Source: Epiperipatus broadwayi (taxonomy: Eukaryota; Onychophora; Udeonychophora; Euonychophora; Peripatidae). Taken from it: a stretch of DNA of 64,000 bases. Positions within the stretch are counted from its first letter, which is position 1, and each line of letters opens with the position of its first letter. The notes beneath the pieces are model-generated. The model did no database searches. It was given only the letters and a program-made list of their open reading frames with translations, and was not told where the DNA came from. The translations under genes were made by a program, and so were the position numbers. The stretch is from positions 1,043,001-1,107,000 of the forward strand of contig JAQFVV010000256.1 in NCBI GenBank assembly GCA_028023455.1, given 5' to 3'. Positions 37,166-49,738 of the stretch are shown piece by piece.

Positions 37166-37290
37166 ATATAAAAAACATTTTGCAGGTTCATCCATGTAAG
37201 CTTTTAATTTAAAAACTCCCAACATTTCAACTTTTTAAATTAGAAGCTTACACGGATGAACCACAGCAAATATATGTTTTACATATATAT
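37166..37290. repeat. Inverted-repeat element with arms of about 54 bp
   Basis: GGTTCATCCATGTAAGCTT near 37194 pairs with its complement near 37245-37263 (one substitution). Pairing extends outward through a TTTGC/GCAAA segment and inward through TAATTTAAAA. The loop is about 18 bases. Confidence 0.7.
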
Positions 37291-37299
37291 CATCAAAAA

Positions 37300-37532
37300 C
37301 CAGTCAACGCTATATATATATGAAAAACAAAAACAAGTTTTAATCACGTTAAAACCTGCTGACGCTTGTATTTATGATCAACAGATGGCGTTTTTACCAA
37401 AAATATGATCAAGCGTTTGTTTACATAAACGATCAAAGAGTCAGAATTAACTATCTCTTTCGTTTTAGCCCACTTTCAGATCAGCTGATTTCAAGCTATT
37501 TTGCTGTCATCAGTGAATATATATATATATTA
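37300..37532. mobile_element. Small HHR element, family D, copy 1
   Basis: About 220 bp lies between two (TA)n runs. It is richer in C and G than its surroundings, has no open frame, and has a hammerhead core near its right end on the minus strand. The right part is related to 49660-49738. Its limits are set by the TA runs and are approximate. Confidence 0.5.
37471..37517 (-). ncRNA. Hammerhead ribozyme motif, family D
   Basis: On the minus strand: TTCA, core CTGATGA, stem II AGC..GCT, GAAA, palindromic stem III ATCAGCTGAT (A15.1 to U16.1), cleavage triplet ATC, then TGAA, which pairs with TTCA. All invariant core bases are present. Stem I is only 4 bp and stem II is short, so the structure is less certain than in family A. 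Confidence 0.55.
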
Positions 37533-37539
37533 CATAAGG

Positions 37540-38814
37540 TTAATTAAAAAAAATTTTTGATACAATCTTACAATGGATCTACTAGAATAAATTTAATCAA
37601 AAAAAGGTAAAATTATCCCTGGTCATTATAGCATTTTGCATGCAAAAAATTGTAATAAACATACTATTTGAAGTTGAAACATATTTGTAATATCCAGCTA
37701 AAATATTTTATGCCTTTGATTCATTTTAAATTAATAATGCTTAAAAGAAATGAACTTAAGAGTTAAAAATTACCAGCTCTATTTTAAACTGATCTTAATT
37801 TGGTTAACTTAATGGAACTCCCGCTATGACCATCCAGTTAAAAAGGTGATATTTTTATATTAATATTTTTATTTATTAGTGGCAATTGTTTTATTATTAA
37901 ATTGGGGGAAAAAAACTGTTTTTGTCTCTTGTTTAATAGAAAGATAATGGTAGCTCTATATTAAAATAAAAAGAACTATGACAAGCCTTCACTACTGTTG
38001 AAGATTTATTACATCACAGACATATTATTTTACATTCAAACTGTCAATAGTTGATTTCACCAATTCTTATTTTCCTGATACTTTTAAACTGAGATGAAAA
38101 TAGTAGACACCTATTTGTCAGTATTGGGTTTCTGGCCAAGTTAGCTAGGGCTTATCTACCTGAAAAATATTAAGTTACTTTCTACTATCTGAAAACATAT
38201 TGAAGTTTGCCCAATTTTGAAACATTTTGTCTTATTCATAATTCTGTACTATAATGTTCTTTTTTATTTACTGTAAATTATTTGTCTTAATTTTATCTTT
38301 CAATGATTTTTAAGAGAATAAACTAAAAAATGTCATGGTTTAAAAATTTGTTACCAATAGTTAAATGAAAAATTGATTACTTAAAATTATTACAACTTCA
38401 TAACAAATGGCTATTATTTCAGTCTGTTTATAATTTCATGGAAACATATGCTTCTTAATGATCTAAAAGATCTTATTATAGTTTATAATATATCTTAATG
38501 TATACTTAAAAATAACTTGAGTTAAAAAAGCAATAATACTGCTGATCAAGTCTTATACTATTGCCTAATAAAGACTTAAGAAGAAGAGAAAATAATCCCC
38601 AAATACATTTCTGACTCAATCACTATTCTTCAATTGATTCAAATCATTTTCTCTCATATGGATTTTATCATTTTTATATTTATTATATATTAAACTATTC
38701 AATTCTTTTTAAGTACTTCAGTTTTTAAAATCATTAAAAATCGTTGTCTTTAAATAAAAAGTATTGATAACCATTTAATAGACTAGAAATATGTTATTTT
38801 AATTTAGAACAAGA
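37540..38814. other. A+T-rich stretch, nothing assigned
   Basis: I see no repeat, RNA motif or coding domain here. Confidence 0.45.
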
Positions 38815-38825
38815 TTAAAATAATT

Positions 38826-38924
38826 GTCAAGCATTGGTGGTCGAGTGGTCAGCACAGTTGTCTTACAAACAGTTGTGCCAGGTTTGCTTCCCGGCGGATG
38901 CTTTGACACATGGGGAAAAAAAAA
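38826..38924 (+). mobile_element. tRNA-derived SINE, copy 1
   Basis: About 90 bp begins GTCAAGCATTGGTGG, carries an A box-like TGGTCGAGTGGTCAGC and a B box-like GGTTTGCTTCC, and ends TTTGACACATGGGG followed by nine A. TTAAAATAATTG at 38815-38826 is repeated at 38926-38937, a target-site duplication that proves retroposition. The GTCAA start and TTGAC end pair and lengthen the acceptor stem. There is almost no body beyond the tRNA part. Confidence 0.85.
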
Positions 38925-38989
38925 TTTAAAATAATTGACTTTTATATCTAAAAACACCAAAATAATTCAAATGCTAATAATAATTTAGG

Positions 38990-40100
38990 TTCTCTCAAAA
39001 TTATAGAAATTAAATAGTGCTTTAATCCAAAATATGATAGATCTGATCTCTCATGCTTCTAATATTTTGCTATAGATAATTAAAAAGAAATTAAATCAAG
39101 GTTTTGAGCAATTTCTGGATAGAATTCAATTTGATTTCAGAAAGGAAATATCCATCAGAAATATCATCAGGACATTAATGGTTTGTGGAAAATGATAAAC
39201 TTGAATATAAATATTTCTGCCTTGGGGATTATAAAAAAATGTTTTTAATTATGTATTTGGAATTAGCTATTCTCAATTCTAGATTATATAGATTCTCCCT
39301 ATACATTGAATTTGATTATTTTTGATCTTCATATGGAGCAAAGTGTTGGAGTCATAGCAAATAATAGCTTATCTCAAGCAATGTATATAAAAAGAGAAGT
39401 AGAACAAGATTTTCTATTGTTTCTTTAGTTAACATTTTTGCTCAGACTGCAATAAATAATGCAATTCGAAAAAAAAAGATTGAGTTTTGATTATGGAAGT
39501 CAAATCTTTCAAACAAATATGTAGATGCTTGGGCAATAATTGCTGCAAGTCCTAAAATATTGGCAATAATAATGAAAAAAAATTATTACTCTGTTTGGTA
39601 TATATAGCAAATATGGAGAAACCTAAAATAATAGTAATATTATAAAAATGGATATTATCTTTATTAAATTAGAAAATAATGGAATAGGCTGATCACTTTG
39701 ATCATAGAGAATATATTTTGAATATAAGATATATGCAATATTGAAATGGTCAAATTCATCTATTATCACCAAAATTTCTAAAGCTGGGATTATAAAATAA
39801 AATAATGAAGCTATGTTTTTAATGGTTTTGTATAGTGTTGCATCTTCCAATGTCAAAAATGAAAACATTTGAAATGGTAAATTGTAGAAGTATAGAAGTG
39901 ATTAGTTGAACAGATAGTAAAGTCTTGAAAATTTTAGGGAAATCAAGGTCAGAAGACTATAATTTATAGAACTTGTTTTGAGATGTATTGGCATAATAAA
40001 AGATGTTCTGGGAGAACACTCAAAAGGTAGCTATGATTTATTCATTTTTTCAATTGCACATGAAATATGACTTGATTTTATTTACTACTATAATTTATCT
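38990..40100 (+). pseudogene. LINE reverse-transcriptase relic
   Basis: The plus strand reads, with stops and frameshifts, LISHASNILLKIIKKKL near 39048, then IQFDFRKEISIRNII near 39125 (the QFGFR motif), then a YIKREVEQDFLLF stretch near 39390 (the IKRGVRQGC motif), then NKYVDAWAIIA near 39515 at the place of the YADD catalytic box. This is the order of an endonuclease-bearing or R2/R4-type non-LTR reverse transcriptase. It is too decayed to place in a clade, and the 3' part dissolves after about 39600. Confidence 0.55.
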
Positions 40101-40689
40101 TTGTTAACAAATTGTGAATAGACTGATGTTCAACTGAATTGGAAGAATGATTTTAGATTGACTCACATAGAATATTCACATTAAAAAATTGCCTTAGTCC
40201 AAGGACTGAATCATCGATTGATTTATTAAATGCAACTGCTTGTCTTTATTAATTTAAAGTCTATTTTTTATATATAGTCATAACTTAGACATACTTTATA
40301 ATCATTATTTTACTTCTTACTGGTCAAACACAAATAAAGATATTAGGAAAAAAAGGATGGCCCCCTAAAGTGCACTTTTCATCAAAGTAGCATTTATCAA
40401 TTGATCCAGATTACAAACCTCTCTCAAATATTTTTGTTATTAGTCAATTCATGCTTGCAATGATTACAGCTTTTGTAAAATTGTAAATTGCAAGCTACTA
40501 ATTCCTAGTAGTAAATCCTGATTTTAAAAATATGTTTATGTAATTATAACAATAAAGAAAATCATTTGCATCATATGTAAACTTTACTGTGATAAAAGTT
40601 TATTACTGGTTTTTAAAATAATAATAAATGCTGTGGGAAAAATTGACTGAGATATTTTTATACATAATCTGGTCAATATTTTTAACCAA

Positions 40690-41390
40690 GCTATAATAGG
40701 GGGGATACCCATAAAAACTCTGAAATTTCATACTAAAAAATTATTTATTTATTTTTAGATGTTATAAATTGAATCTTGATCAAAGTACTGCTCATTTGAT
40801 CCTGTGCACTGTTGTAAATGTGTTCTACAGCTTTTTAAGTAATTCTGAAACTATTGCAAAATGATGTGTTTTAATGTTTTCATCATTTATTTCTTCATCA
40901 CTTTTAAGTCCACAAAAATTTTTTTACACATTTTTTTATTTAGGGCAAAAAAAAAAAATCACATGGAATGAGATCAGATGAATATTGCTGATGGGTAAAC
41001 TGTATCATGCTGTTTTTAATTAAAAATTGATTTACACTCAAGATTTTGTGTAGTGGCACATTGTTGTAATGAAGTTTGCACTCCCCCTTTGCCACAAATT
41101 GGGACTGTTTCATTTTATCACATCACATAAACATTTCAGATCTTGTAGGTAAAATGTCTGATTATAATGAATGAATTCTAAGTTAACAATGCCATTTGGA
41201 TAGAAAAAATCTGCATTGTTTTGATTTTGAATTCTATGATGCATTTGGATACTTACAATAAACCACTCGTAAATTGTGTTTTCCCGAGAAAAGCTTGATT
41301 GTAAACTGTTTCAAGCGTTATAACTGTTTTGTCTGACATTTTCTCTAATAAAAACAGAATTTCACATTGTTCCAACTTTCATCCATTATA
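40690..41390 (-). pseudogene. mariner transposase relic, internally deleted
   Basis: The minus strand reads VKFCFLLEKMSDKTV near 41355 and LETVYNQAFLGKTQF near 41300, the N-terminal helix-turn-helix of mariner transposases. After a deletion come GIVNLEFIHYNQTFYLQ near 41180, SPNLWQRGSANF near 41100, a HYNNVPLHK stretch at the DNAPAH motif near 41055, SSDLIPCDFFFF near 40970 (the SPDLAPCDFFLF motif) and CTGSNEQYFDQD near 40800. Key acidic residues are lost and several stops are present. I could not identify terminal inverted repeats. This is a cut-and-paste DNA transposon remnant. Confidence 0.7.
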
Positions 41391-44300
41391 AAAATTGACA
41401 AATAAGTGAGACACACTTAACAAAAATATTTACTACATGACTTCACTTAATGATAACAGTTGGCATTCTAATATATGGAGGTCCCCACATGAGGTTTCAA
41501 AAGAATCAGGTATTACAATGTACTTGCCCTCCAAAGAATGATTCGGGGGTTTTTGGAAGTTCTTCTAGCTCATTAACATTTAAGAAAAATCTTTAGCTAC
41601 CAAAGTGTTTAAATGTCTTATATCAAAGAGATTCAAAGTAATGACAAACTACTTAAGGTGATGATGAAAATATAATTGCTTGATTATAGTTCAATATAAT
41701 TATATTTTTAACATTTTTTTATAAATATTCATCCTCTTAACCTAAGACTTAATAGTGTAGCATACTTTAACAGTAATATTATTCTTTCCAGGGTAAATTT
41801 TTTAAAAGCAAAAAAAAAACTATAATATAATTAAATAAGTTTTTTTTTCCTTTTTATATATTTCCTACTCTATCTTTTTAATTAATTTCATCCAATAAAT
41901 TTCTATAAGTATTTTGTACTAATCTTAATATCTTTTGATACAATCAATAATGAATTCTCTTTTTAATTTGTTCATGGTATTTTTTTTTTCAATTTTTCAT
42001 CCATTTTTATCTATATATTCTTCATCAATTTCTTACTTAAACTTTTTGAAGAAAACTGCAAATGCTTACATTATGTTTTGTAAAATAGTTAATTCATTAC
42101 TAGTATTAAAATTTTTTAAAAAAAAGACTTTATTTTGTTCACACTCAAAATATTCACTAGTTTTTTTTACATTTACTCTTGTCTTAAAAGCTGTAAAAGT
42201 AGTCCTATCAATCAAAATGGGAAAACTTTGTTTTTTGTGTGTGAGATATTAACAATTCTTACATTTTTCTCTTTAGTAAAAAATAAAAATAATTGTAGTA
42301 GTACATCAAATAATTTTTAAGAGTATTAAACGTGCTTTATTTTTAATCATATAGAATAAATGCATACTTTTTGTTTTTCTCCTAATGACATCTGTGTACG
42401 CAGATGTAAACAGGATATAGAACTGTATTATGCATGTATATACTTCTAAATTATTTAATTATCTGTGATACAATCAAAAGCTCATGGTTTTTAAATCAAA
42501 GATCAGTATATTGTTATTGGTGTTCAAATCTTACCAACATTCCAATCAATTAAAATAATATAATAGAAAAATGCTTTTTCTTTAAGACACTTTTATTAAA
42601 AAAAAAAAACCTAATGCAACGTGCGTTTACAATGCTAATTAGTTTTGGAAGAGATTCTCCATCATATGCTGCACAATCTATCTTCATTTTTTTTTGATCT
42701 GATTAAATGCAACTGGAGTGAGTTTGGCAATGGTATTTTGTTTCTTCTAGACAGTATGATTTCCATGAGCAGTAATTTTGTGGTTTATTAAAACACAAAG
42801 TTAAACAAAACTTGTAAGTAAACTTTTGAAATCTAATAAAAAGTTGTTGGTAGTGAATTAATAACAAAAACCGGATATAAAAATGGTATGGTGTGCTCAA
42901 AAATGATTGAATGGTTTTAACCAATTAAAAATATAAGTGAAAATTCATTAATATAATTGCGCTTAAATCCAAAAACAAAACTATTTCTCAATAGCTTTTG
43001 AAGCTGCTACATTAAAATTAAACACTTTAAAAAAAATTATAGATTTAAAAAGTGCAAAACAGTATTAAGTAACTTACTATTGAGTAGAACCTTCACCTGC
43101 AATCCTCAAAAAATATCAGTAAGAAATAAGTTATTGTTATATATAGATTATCTGGCTAAAAAAATACTAAACCTAGAAACTTTTCAACTATCTGAAAAAG
43201 TGCGATACATTTTAAACCTAGATTATAGATATGACAGATGTACTGACAACTATACAGTAAGTCTTTTTATAGCTTTTAAATAAGAGGAGTAAAGTTTGGA
43301 ATTTTTTTAATAGACCTCATATATATAAAGAAAAAGAAACTCACAGTATAAACGTATTACTTATGGTGAAGCTGAATATTTTAGAGGTATTAAGTGCTAG
43401 TTTTCATAAACTAAAAGTTTTATTCCTTTCCCCCAAACCGAAATTAATATGTACTGTCTATTATCCCATATTTTCCAGAGGGAAGAAAGCCTCTCATCCA
43501 AGCCTGGTCCATTTTAATAAGTTTATATTTTGTTATACCTTTGAGAAATGCAATTATTGATTTACATATTAATTTCATCATAATATATTTAATTTTTATT
43601 TTTTAAAATTAATTTATTTTATAGAAGCAATTTTGCAAGTAATTGCCTTTTTCCCTTTTTTAACTCTATTCTTTCCCTCAGCTGAAGTTGCTTCTGTTTA
43701 AATATTTGATCGTTAAGTGGAAGCTTCTTTTCTAAAATGTTAGGCTCTCTTAACAATAAAAAATGTCTTAATAAGTTTATACAGGCTGGAAAGATTTTTT
43801 TTATTGAGTGAAAAAAAGTATTAAGCTTTTAGATATCAGCTGACTCCAACCAACCTTCTTGAACACATTTTATTTACTCTAATTACTTTACTCTCCCTTC
43901 TGTCTGGCATTACTTATTTTCCAAACAGTTTTGTAAAAGTGGAAAAAATCTACAGAATAAAAACTTTATTTTCAATTTGCAGAGAATGTTGATATTGAAA
44001 GTTTCTAAATTAATTCTTTAATAAAATCACTTTCTAGGACAAATATACTGTGAACTATGTGATTGGGTATGTGTTGTGAATGAAATTTTTCTCATATCTT
44101 TTTACATTTTAAAATTGAACACTAAGGATAAAATAACATTTTTTTTTTATAAAAAAAAAAAAAAATAGGTATTAAGTGTGAACAATGTGAATTGATTACT
44201 ATGAATATTGTGTTTTTAAAACTGTTTTAACACATATAAGATTACGACTTTGACTTAAAAAAATATTTTATAAAAATTAATATATTTTTTGGGTACTATT

Positions 44301-44690
44301 GATCAACTGTAAAATAAAGAACACTTCGAGTATATACAGTAAGTTTTAATTATAGCTTCTTATCTTTACATTATTCTAGCTAGTTTTTCTATACCGTCTA
44401 CATATGTTAAATATATTTTTATTTCTAGATCTCTCAAGATCTTTGGTTGATAGTTTATGGGATATTTATCAGTCTAACAAGCCACGTTCATTTTAGCTTT
44501 TTAGTATTCTCAGTGACTTTATAAATATGTACATATTTAAACTACAATGATTATGGATAGCATTGTTTAACTCCAATCCTACTGTTTCAGGGCAAAAATA
44601 CTTGATCACAATAATACTTTTTTTTAAAAATATCCAATATTTTTTGTCTTATTTATATTTTGTAATTTTGCTTCCATTTTACCTTAGTAA
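41391..44690. other. A+T-rich region, nothing assigned
   Basis: Frames of 60-105 codons (41935, 42703, 43080, 43363) are Phe/Leu/Lys rich without domains and are not supported as genes. Confidence 0.4.
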
Positions 44691-44787
44691 GTCAAGCATT
44701 GGTGTCCTAGTGGTTAGCACTGCTGCCTTCCAAGCAGCTGGCCCGGGTTCACTTCTTTGTCAACGCATTTGACATATGAAAAAAAAA
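44691..44787 (+). mobile_element. tRNA-derived SINE, copy 2 (tRNA-Gly-like)
   Basis: It begins GTCAAGCATTGGTGTCC, with A box TCCTAGTGGTTAGC, anticodon arm CTGC-CTTCCAA-GCAG (anticodon TCC) and B box CGGGTTCACTT, and ends GCATTTGACATATG plus nine A. It resembles tRNA-Gly(TCC) more closely than the other copies do. The 3' acceptor half is shifted, so it is a SINE rather than a working tRNA gene. I saw no clear target duplication. Confidence 0.8.
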
Positions 44788-46841
44788 GTGTTCATTATTG
44801 TTTTCCATAATAATGGTTGATTTATCAGCCAAAGTTTTTCCAATTTTATTGTGGTCAGTTTTCCTGAAAATATATATATTTTTTTTTTTCAATTTTATTT
44901 CTCACTATCGCTGTACGTTTTGTAAAGCAAAATATTTTCAGATCTGAATTATGATTGTTTTTGAATAAAATGTTGGGTACTGAAATAGAAAGTCATAAAA
45001 AGTATAGATATTTTTGAACTGTGATTCCGATGAAAACTTTTTAGAGCATCACACTTAACAAAAATAATGTATAAATGAATAATTAATAACCTGAACTTTC
45101 TTCAAAGCATGATTGTCCAGATTGAAATAGTCTTATCTCACATTGGGTCGATTTAATTCTAATAAAACTATATGAAACTAACAAAGATTAATGGTAAAAG
45201 AAAGAATTATAAATGAATTATTATTAGTCTATAAAATATTAATGATATAAGAAATATTTTATGTATAATTAGTATAATTATATCTAATAATAGTAAAAGT
45301 TAGATTTTATTTTGTTTGTGATATTCTAAATATTACATCACAGTATTAGTCCCAGTATCTACTAGTCAGTACCACCATCTTAAAACTGTTCACTCTAAAT
45401 TTTCTTGAAGAAACACAAATCCATTCTTGTACTTCATAAATTTAAAATTTATAAATTGGATTATTATTTTTAATATTTACTTATGTACTAAGGTCCCCAC
45501 ACTGTGAACAACTAATGAAATCATTAATGAGTCTCATCTGCATCTTTAATCTCCCATATTTTTCATTTTTATGCTATGTGATTCCATTCTTTGGTCTTTT
45601 AACTCTTTTAATCCCATAGTCTTTTTTATTGTTTAGTCTAGTAATGATATTTGAACCACTCTTTTAGTCCAAATATTTTTGGTGATAGACTATATATTAG
45701 TTATCCATAATGTTATATAATAACTTTATGCTAGTAAATGAGGGGTGAAGAGATTTTGAGCATCCTTCCAGCTTGGATAGAATGATATGCTGAATCATGA
45801 TAGACGTAGTTTTTCATTTATTTTGAAAGTTAAGAATAATGTTATCTTTAAAAAAAATTTGTTGTAAGATACTAAAATTAAATAGATAAAAAAATGGTAT
45901 ATGGCTTTATTGCTTGGAAGTTCATAAGATGTTTGAGCACCAGAAATTTCCTGGGGGCTCCCTATTCTGAGTGTAAAATATTTAATGTATTAATAACATT
46001 GTTATTAATATGTATTTTCTTGACATTTAAATATTTGATTTTCTAATTACATTTTATTATATCTGAGAAAAGAAGCTTTACTATAGAAATTCAATAAAAT
46101 TCATTACAATATATTGATCTATCTTAATATGGGATTATTATACTCTCCTTATATTTAAAAAATAAGCATTGTATTTTCTATAAATAAACTGATGTGTGAA
46201 CACTTTCAATGTTATCCATCTTTGATTTCCAATAATCTACTGTATTTCCGATTGTCTACACTTAATTTTATAAGTGAAAAAAAAAATTAAAATTGTCATT
46301 TGATTATTTTTGAAGAATATCTGGAAGTCTGTCTAATACTATAAGAGTTGAAATTTCTTTTATTTTGTTTATCTTTATTTCAAGAAAATTTCAATTTTAA
46401 GTAATACATATATTTTGATTTTAAAAGTATTATTACTACTTATTACAATTATTATAAAAACAAACACAATTTTTTCTACAGCTTACAATCTGTGATCCAA
46501 CTTCAAGTACCATATTCTCTCAAATATGAGGTACCATATTTTTGTAAAATCTGTTATTATACTCTTTTTATTTATTTATTAAACATTATATGTTCCAATT
46601 ACTAATATTATTCGCAGTCTTTTTATTATTTTTTTTCATGGTTTATCTTTAGGAATAAATTTTTGAAGATTTTAGTAAAATCTCAATAAATATTACAAAA
46701 ATTAAACTATTGCCCCCTTGAACTATTTTAATAATTGTGTTCTTGCTTTCTATTTTTATTACTGTTGTTATTATTCTGGAGCAGCCCAAGATCTTTTCAG
46801 AATTTTTTTATTTTTTTCAAAACTGTTACACATATTTGTCA
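44788..46841. other. A+T-rich region, nothing assigned
   Basis: I see nothing recognisable; the frame at 46735 overlaps the next element's target site. Confidence 0.4.
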
Positions 46842-46855
46842 TAACTTCTGTTCAT

Positions 46856-47442
46856 TCACTAAACATTACATGATCACTATTTCTTATACTAGCACATTAA
46901 TATTATTAAAACAGGCAAAACTCTCCATACAGTAGTGCCACTCAGTGCCAACCAAAGTAATCAATGGATGCCAGAAGACTTGTGGAGAGTTTTGCTTGTT
47001 TTAATATCAGTAATGTACTAGCATAAGAAATAGTGATCATGTGATGTTTAGTGGTTTAACACCAATCCTGTCTAATAGAATAGTGGTGGCTGTGGTTGTT
47101 AAAGAGCCAAAGACACCAAAATGTATGGGTTCTGAACTGGATTCAGACCCATATGACTATATAAGCTATTGAGCTTAGATTGAAAATATTATTGTGTTTT
47201 CAATTTTATTCTCATAGTTTTGTAGTTAAGGCTGCTGGAGGGTTGCATTATACCCTAAGACCTAGGTGCAGTGCTCTCAGATCCAAAGCTCCTCACTGAC
47301 GAAGGCCACAAATCAGAAACTAGTCTGGAGATATTGGATGAGTAGGCACTAGATAGGAATTTTATGCACAAGCCTTTTGGCATTCATTGATTACTCTGGT
47401 TGACACTGAATGGTATTACTGTATGGAGAGTTTTGCCTGTTT
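46856..47442. mobile_element. HHR foldback retroelement, family A, copy with 14-bp target duplication
   Basis: TAACTTCTGTTCAT occurs exactly at 46842-46855 and 47443-47456, a 14-bp target-site duplication. Inside, 46856-46982 is a partial minus-oriented copy, and 46983-47442 is one full plus-oriented monomer. The monomer word GGAGAGTTTTGC appears at both 46983 and about 47424, giving a monomer of about 441 bp. A hammerhead core lies at 47281-47339. The exact duplication shows insertion as a unit, so the inverted-plus-tandem form is the element itself and not a later rearrangement. Confidence 0.85.
47281..47339 (+). ncRNA. Hammerhead ribozyme, family A (46.9-kb copy)
   Basis: Core CTGACGA, GAAAC, palindromic ACTAGT and cleavage GTC are intact; outer stem I ATCCAA/TTGGAT is perfect. 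Stem II is weakened to GGC/ATC and the inner stem I has one mismatch (TGGAGA). Confidence 0.6.
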
Positions 47443-47894
47443 TAACTTCTGTTCATCTAGGATTGAATTTCATATAACAATAAAAATTGTCTGAGGAACT
47501 TAGTTCAAAAACTAAAAGGCATTTGATAGATTCCCAGATGAAGAAAATTTTATTTAGTTTGAATTGAATATAACTGTCACATTACCTTGTCATATTAGTG
47601 TCAAATGTCATGTGACTTACTGAACAACTAATCATATAGTAACTAAAATAAAACATTATATGTGGGGTGAAATTTTTCATTTAATGTGTAATTGCTTGTG
47701 TGAACATTTTTAATATTTGTGAATGCATATTATATCAATTTGCTTCTTTTTTTTATCTGTATGTTGAAATTGGGTTATCTCTAGAGATAACTAACATTTT
47801 TGTTTTTCTAACCCTGACAATGGATACTATCATTACTTTATCTAGCTTGGTTGCATTTTCACTTAATGTAAGCAATCCTCTTATACTTCATTCA

Positions 47895-48215
47895 GAAGAA
47901 CACTATCACATGATCAACATTTCCTATGCTTACTCAAGCTCAGAATGAAAACATTGCTGTTTTCACTTTAGGCTTATAGGTAGTTAACTAAATAGATAAA
48001 AGGTGGCTGCTGGAGAATTGTATTAGATCCAAAGGTATAGATGCAGGACTCTCAGATCCAAAGCTCCTCACTGATGAAAGACATAAGCTAGAATTAGTCT
48101 GGAGATATTGGATGAGTGGGCACTAGATAAGGATTTTATTCATAAACCTTCTAGCATACATTGATTATTGTGCACTGGGTGGCACTACTGCATAGAGAAT
48201 TTGCAACTATTGCAA
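47895..48215. mobile_element. HHR foldback retroelement, family A, diverged fragment
   Basis: ATCACATGATCA and TTTCCTATGCTTACT near 47904-47936 match the minus arm of family A. From about 47995 the plus monomer is recognisable (AAAAGGTGGCTGCTGG, then the ribozyme, then TTGATTATTGTGC). It is more diverged than the other copies, and I saw no target duplication. Confidence 0.6.
48056..48113 (+). ncRNA. Hammerhead-like core, family A, decayed
   Basis: CTGATGA is kept and outer stem I ATCCAA/TTGGAT is perfect, but GAAAC has become GAATT and stem II no longer pairs. Confidence 0.4.
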
Positions 48216-49588
48216 AAACAATATTACTGGGTTGGAAGCTGAATGTGGATTAATGACTTATGTAAATTAAAGATGCCATTTTGAAATTTGCTGAACAAAT
48301 GCAAAATATTTCTTACCATAGAATCATGCAATATAAATCTCATGAGTTCACAATTAGGCATGTCGACATTTAGTAAACTATAATTTTTTTTATATAAATG
48401 ACTGATTATCTGGAATCTAACCCAAATTTCACAGTCACTCATTTGACAATCCGTCATAAGAAAAATATGTAATTTTTTTTAATATTATACTAATAAGACC
48501 TATTTTGGAAGACTTATAAAATGATGATGGTCATAGTTGATCATAATTATGTCACCAAGAAAGCATCATTTTAAACTAAGTGAAGGATATTATTATAAAC
48601 TATTCATTTACAGAATTTCAAAATTTTTGAATAGCAGATTAATATTTATATGATTGCAAATTGATAGTTAATAAATAATAAAGTTTTTAAATTCTCTTGA
48701 TTACGTGTCTGTATTTGGTTTATTTTACTGTGAAAGTATTAACTGATTAATATTTTGGTTTTAGCTCTCCCCCCTCCACATCAATATGTCTACACACACA
48801 CACATAGTAAACTTTTTTATCTGAGTCAGTTTCAATCCATTATTTATTTAATAGTGCTCACTATAATTTCTTCTGTCTGTTTTTGATTTATGTTTTCCAT
48901 TAATCTCTATCTCATCTTTTCATTTGAGTGCAGTCACAAACTCTCAAAATTTGAAACAGCTCTGCTCCATTATACCAATAAGTGCTTGATTTTCTTTTAA
49001 TGGCTGCTCTGGCTAAGCAGAATTATTTGAAAGGTGTAACATGAATCAGAATTGATCTCGTAGCTGGGGAAGGTACCTGCCACTCTTAGACTATTGTTCT
49101 GAGTAAAAGGGAAAAAGAAAAGGGTGCGAGTTTGAGGTTTTTACTCCAGTCAATCTGTCATAAATGATGTGTGACTTTTCTGATCGTAAATGAAGAGTAT
49201 CTAGTGGATATGCAAAAGAAAAGTGAAATGTGTAAGGCTTTGTTTACTTATTTTGTTGGTTAATGGTATAATATCTCTCTCAGTTGTTTATTCAACTCAT
49301 TTGTCAAATGCCACATATTTTACTGAAATCGTGTAAATGGATTTTTGTTTTTACTGCCGGAGACAATTTACCAGAAAGGATTCACTTAGCTATGATTATG
49401 ATTGATAAGCCCGCCTCATTTAGAACTTGATTTTGTTTTTATAGAATTGAATTTTTGTCAGCTCCAAACAAAAAAAAAATTAATGGAGGAACAAAGAATG
49501 AGATTTAGAATTAAATATATTACTACATTGGGTGAAACTATGAGAGGAAAATAAGATGAGATAATGATGTCTGTGTATGTATATACAT
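48216..49588. other. Stretch without recognised features
   Basis: It is slightly richer in G and C around 48950-49150 but has no open frame with domains and no repeat pair. Confidence 0.4.
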
Positions 49589-49738
49589 AACCAACAACCA
49601 GTAAGATCTAACCACATTATTGTTATAAATAATAGATTAACGAACTTTCAAAGAATAAAATATCAGCAGTCAAAACAATCACTTCAAACGATGACATATC
49701 AGCTTCAGGCTATTATGTCATTAACAATATATATATAT
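49589..49738. mobile_element. Family D-like element relic
   Basis: The right end (ATATCAGCTTCAGGCTATTA followed by TGTCATTAACAATATAT) aligns with the right end of the family D copy at 37.5 kb, and both end in a TA run. The hammerhead core has decayed (CTGATGA to TTAATGA, GAAA to GAAG on the minus strand). The left limit is uncertain. Confidence 0.4.

Noticed and set aside
38815-38937. Calling the SINE copies functional tRNA genes
   Set aside because: They have A tails, target duplications and mismatched acceptor stems, so they are retroposed copies.
41935-42252. 105-codon plus-strand open frame
   Set aside because: It is low-complexity Phe/Lys/Ser sequence from T-rich DNA, with no domain and no GC rise.
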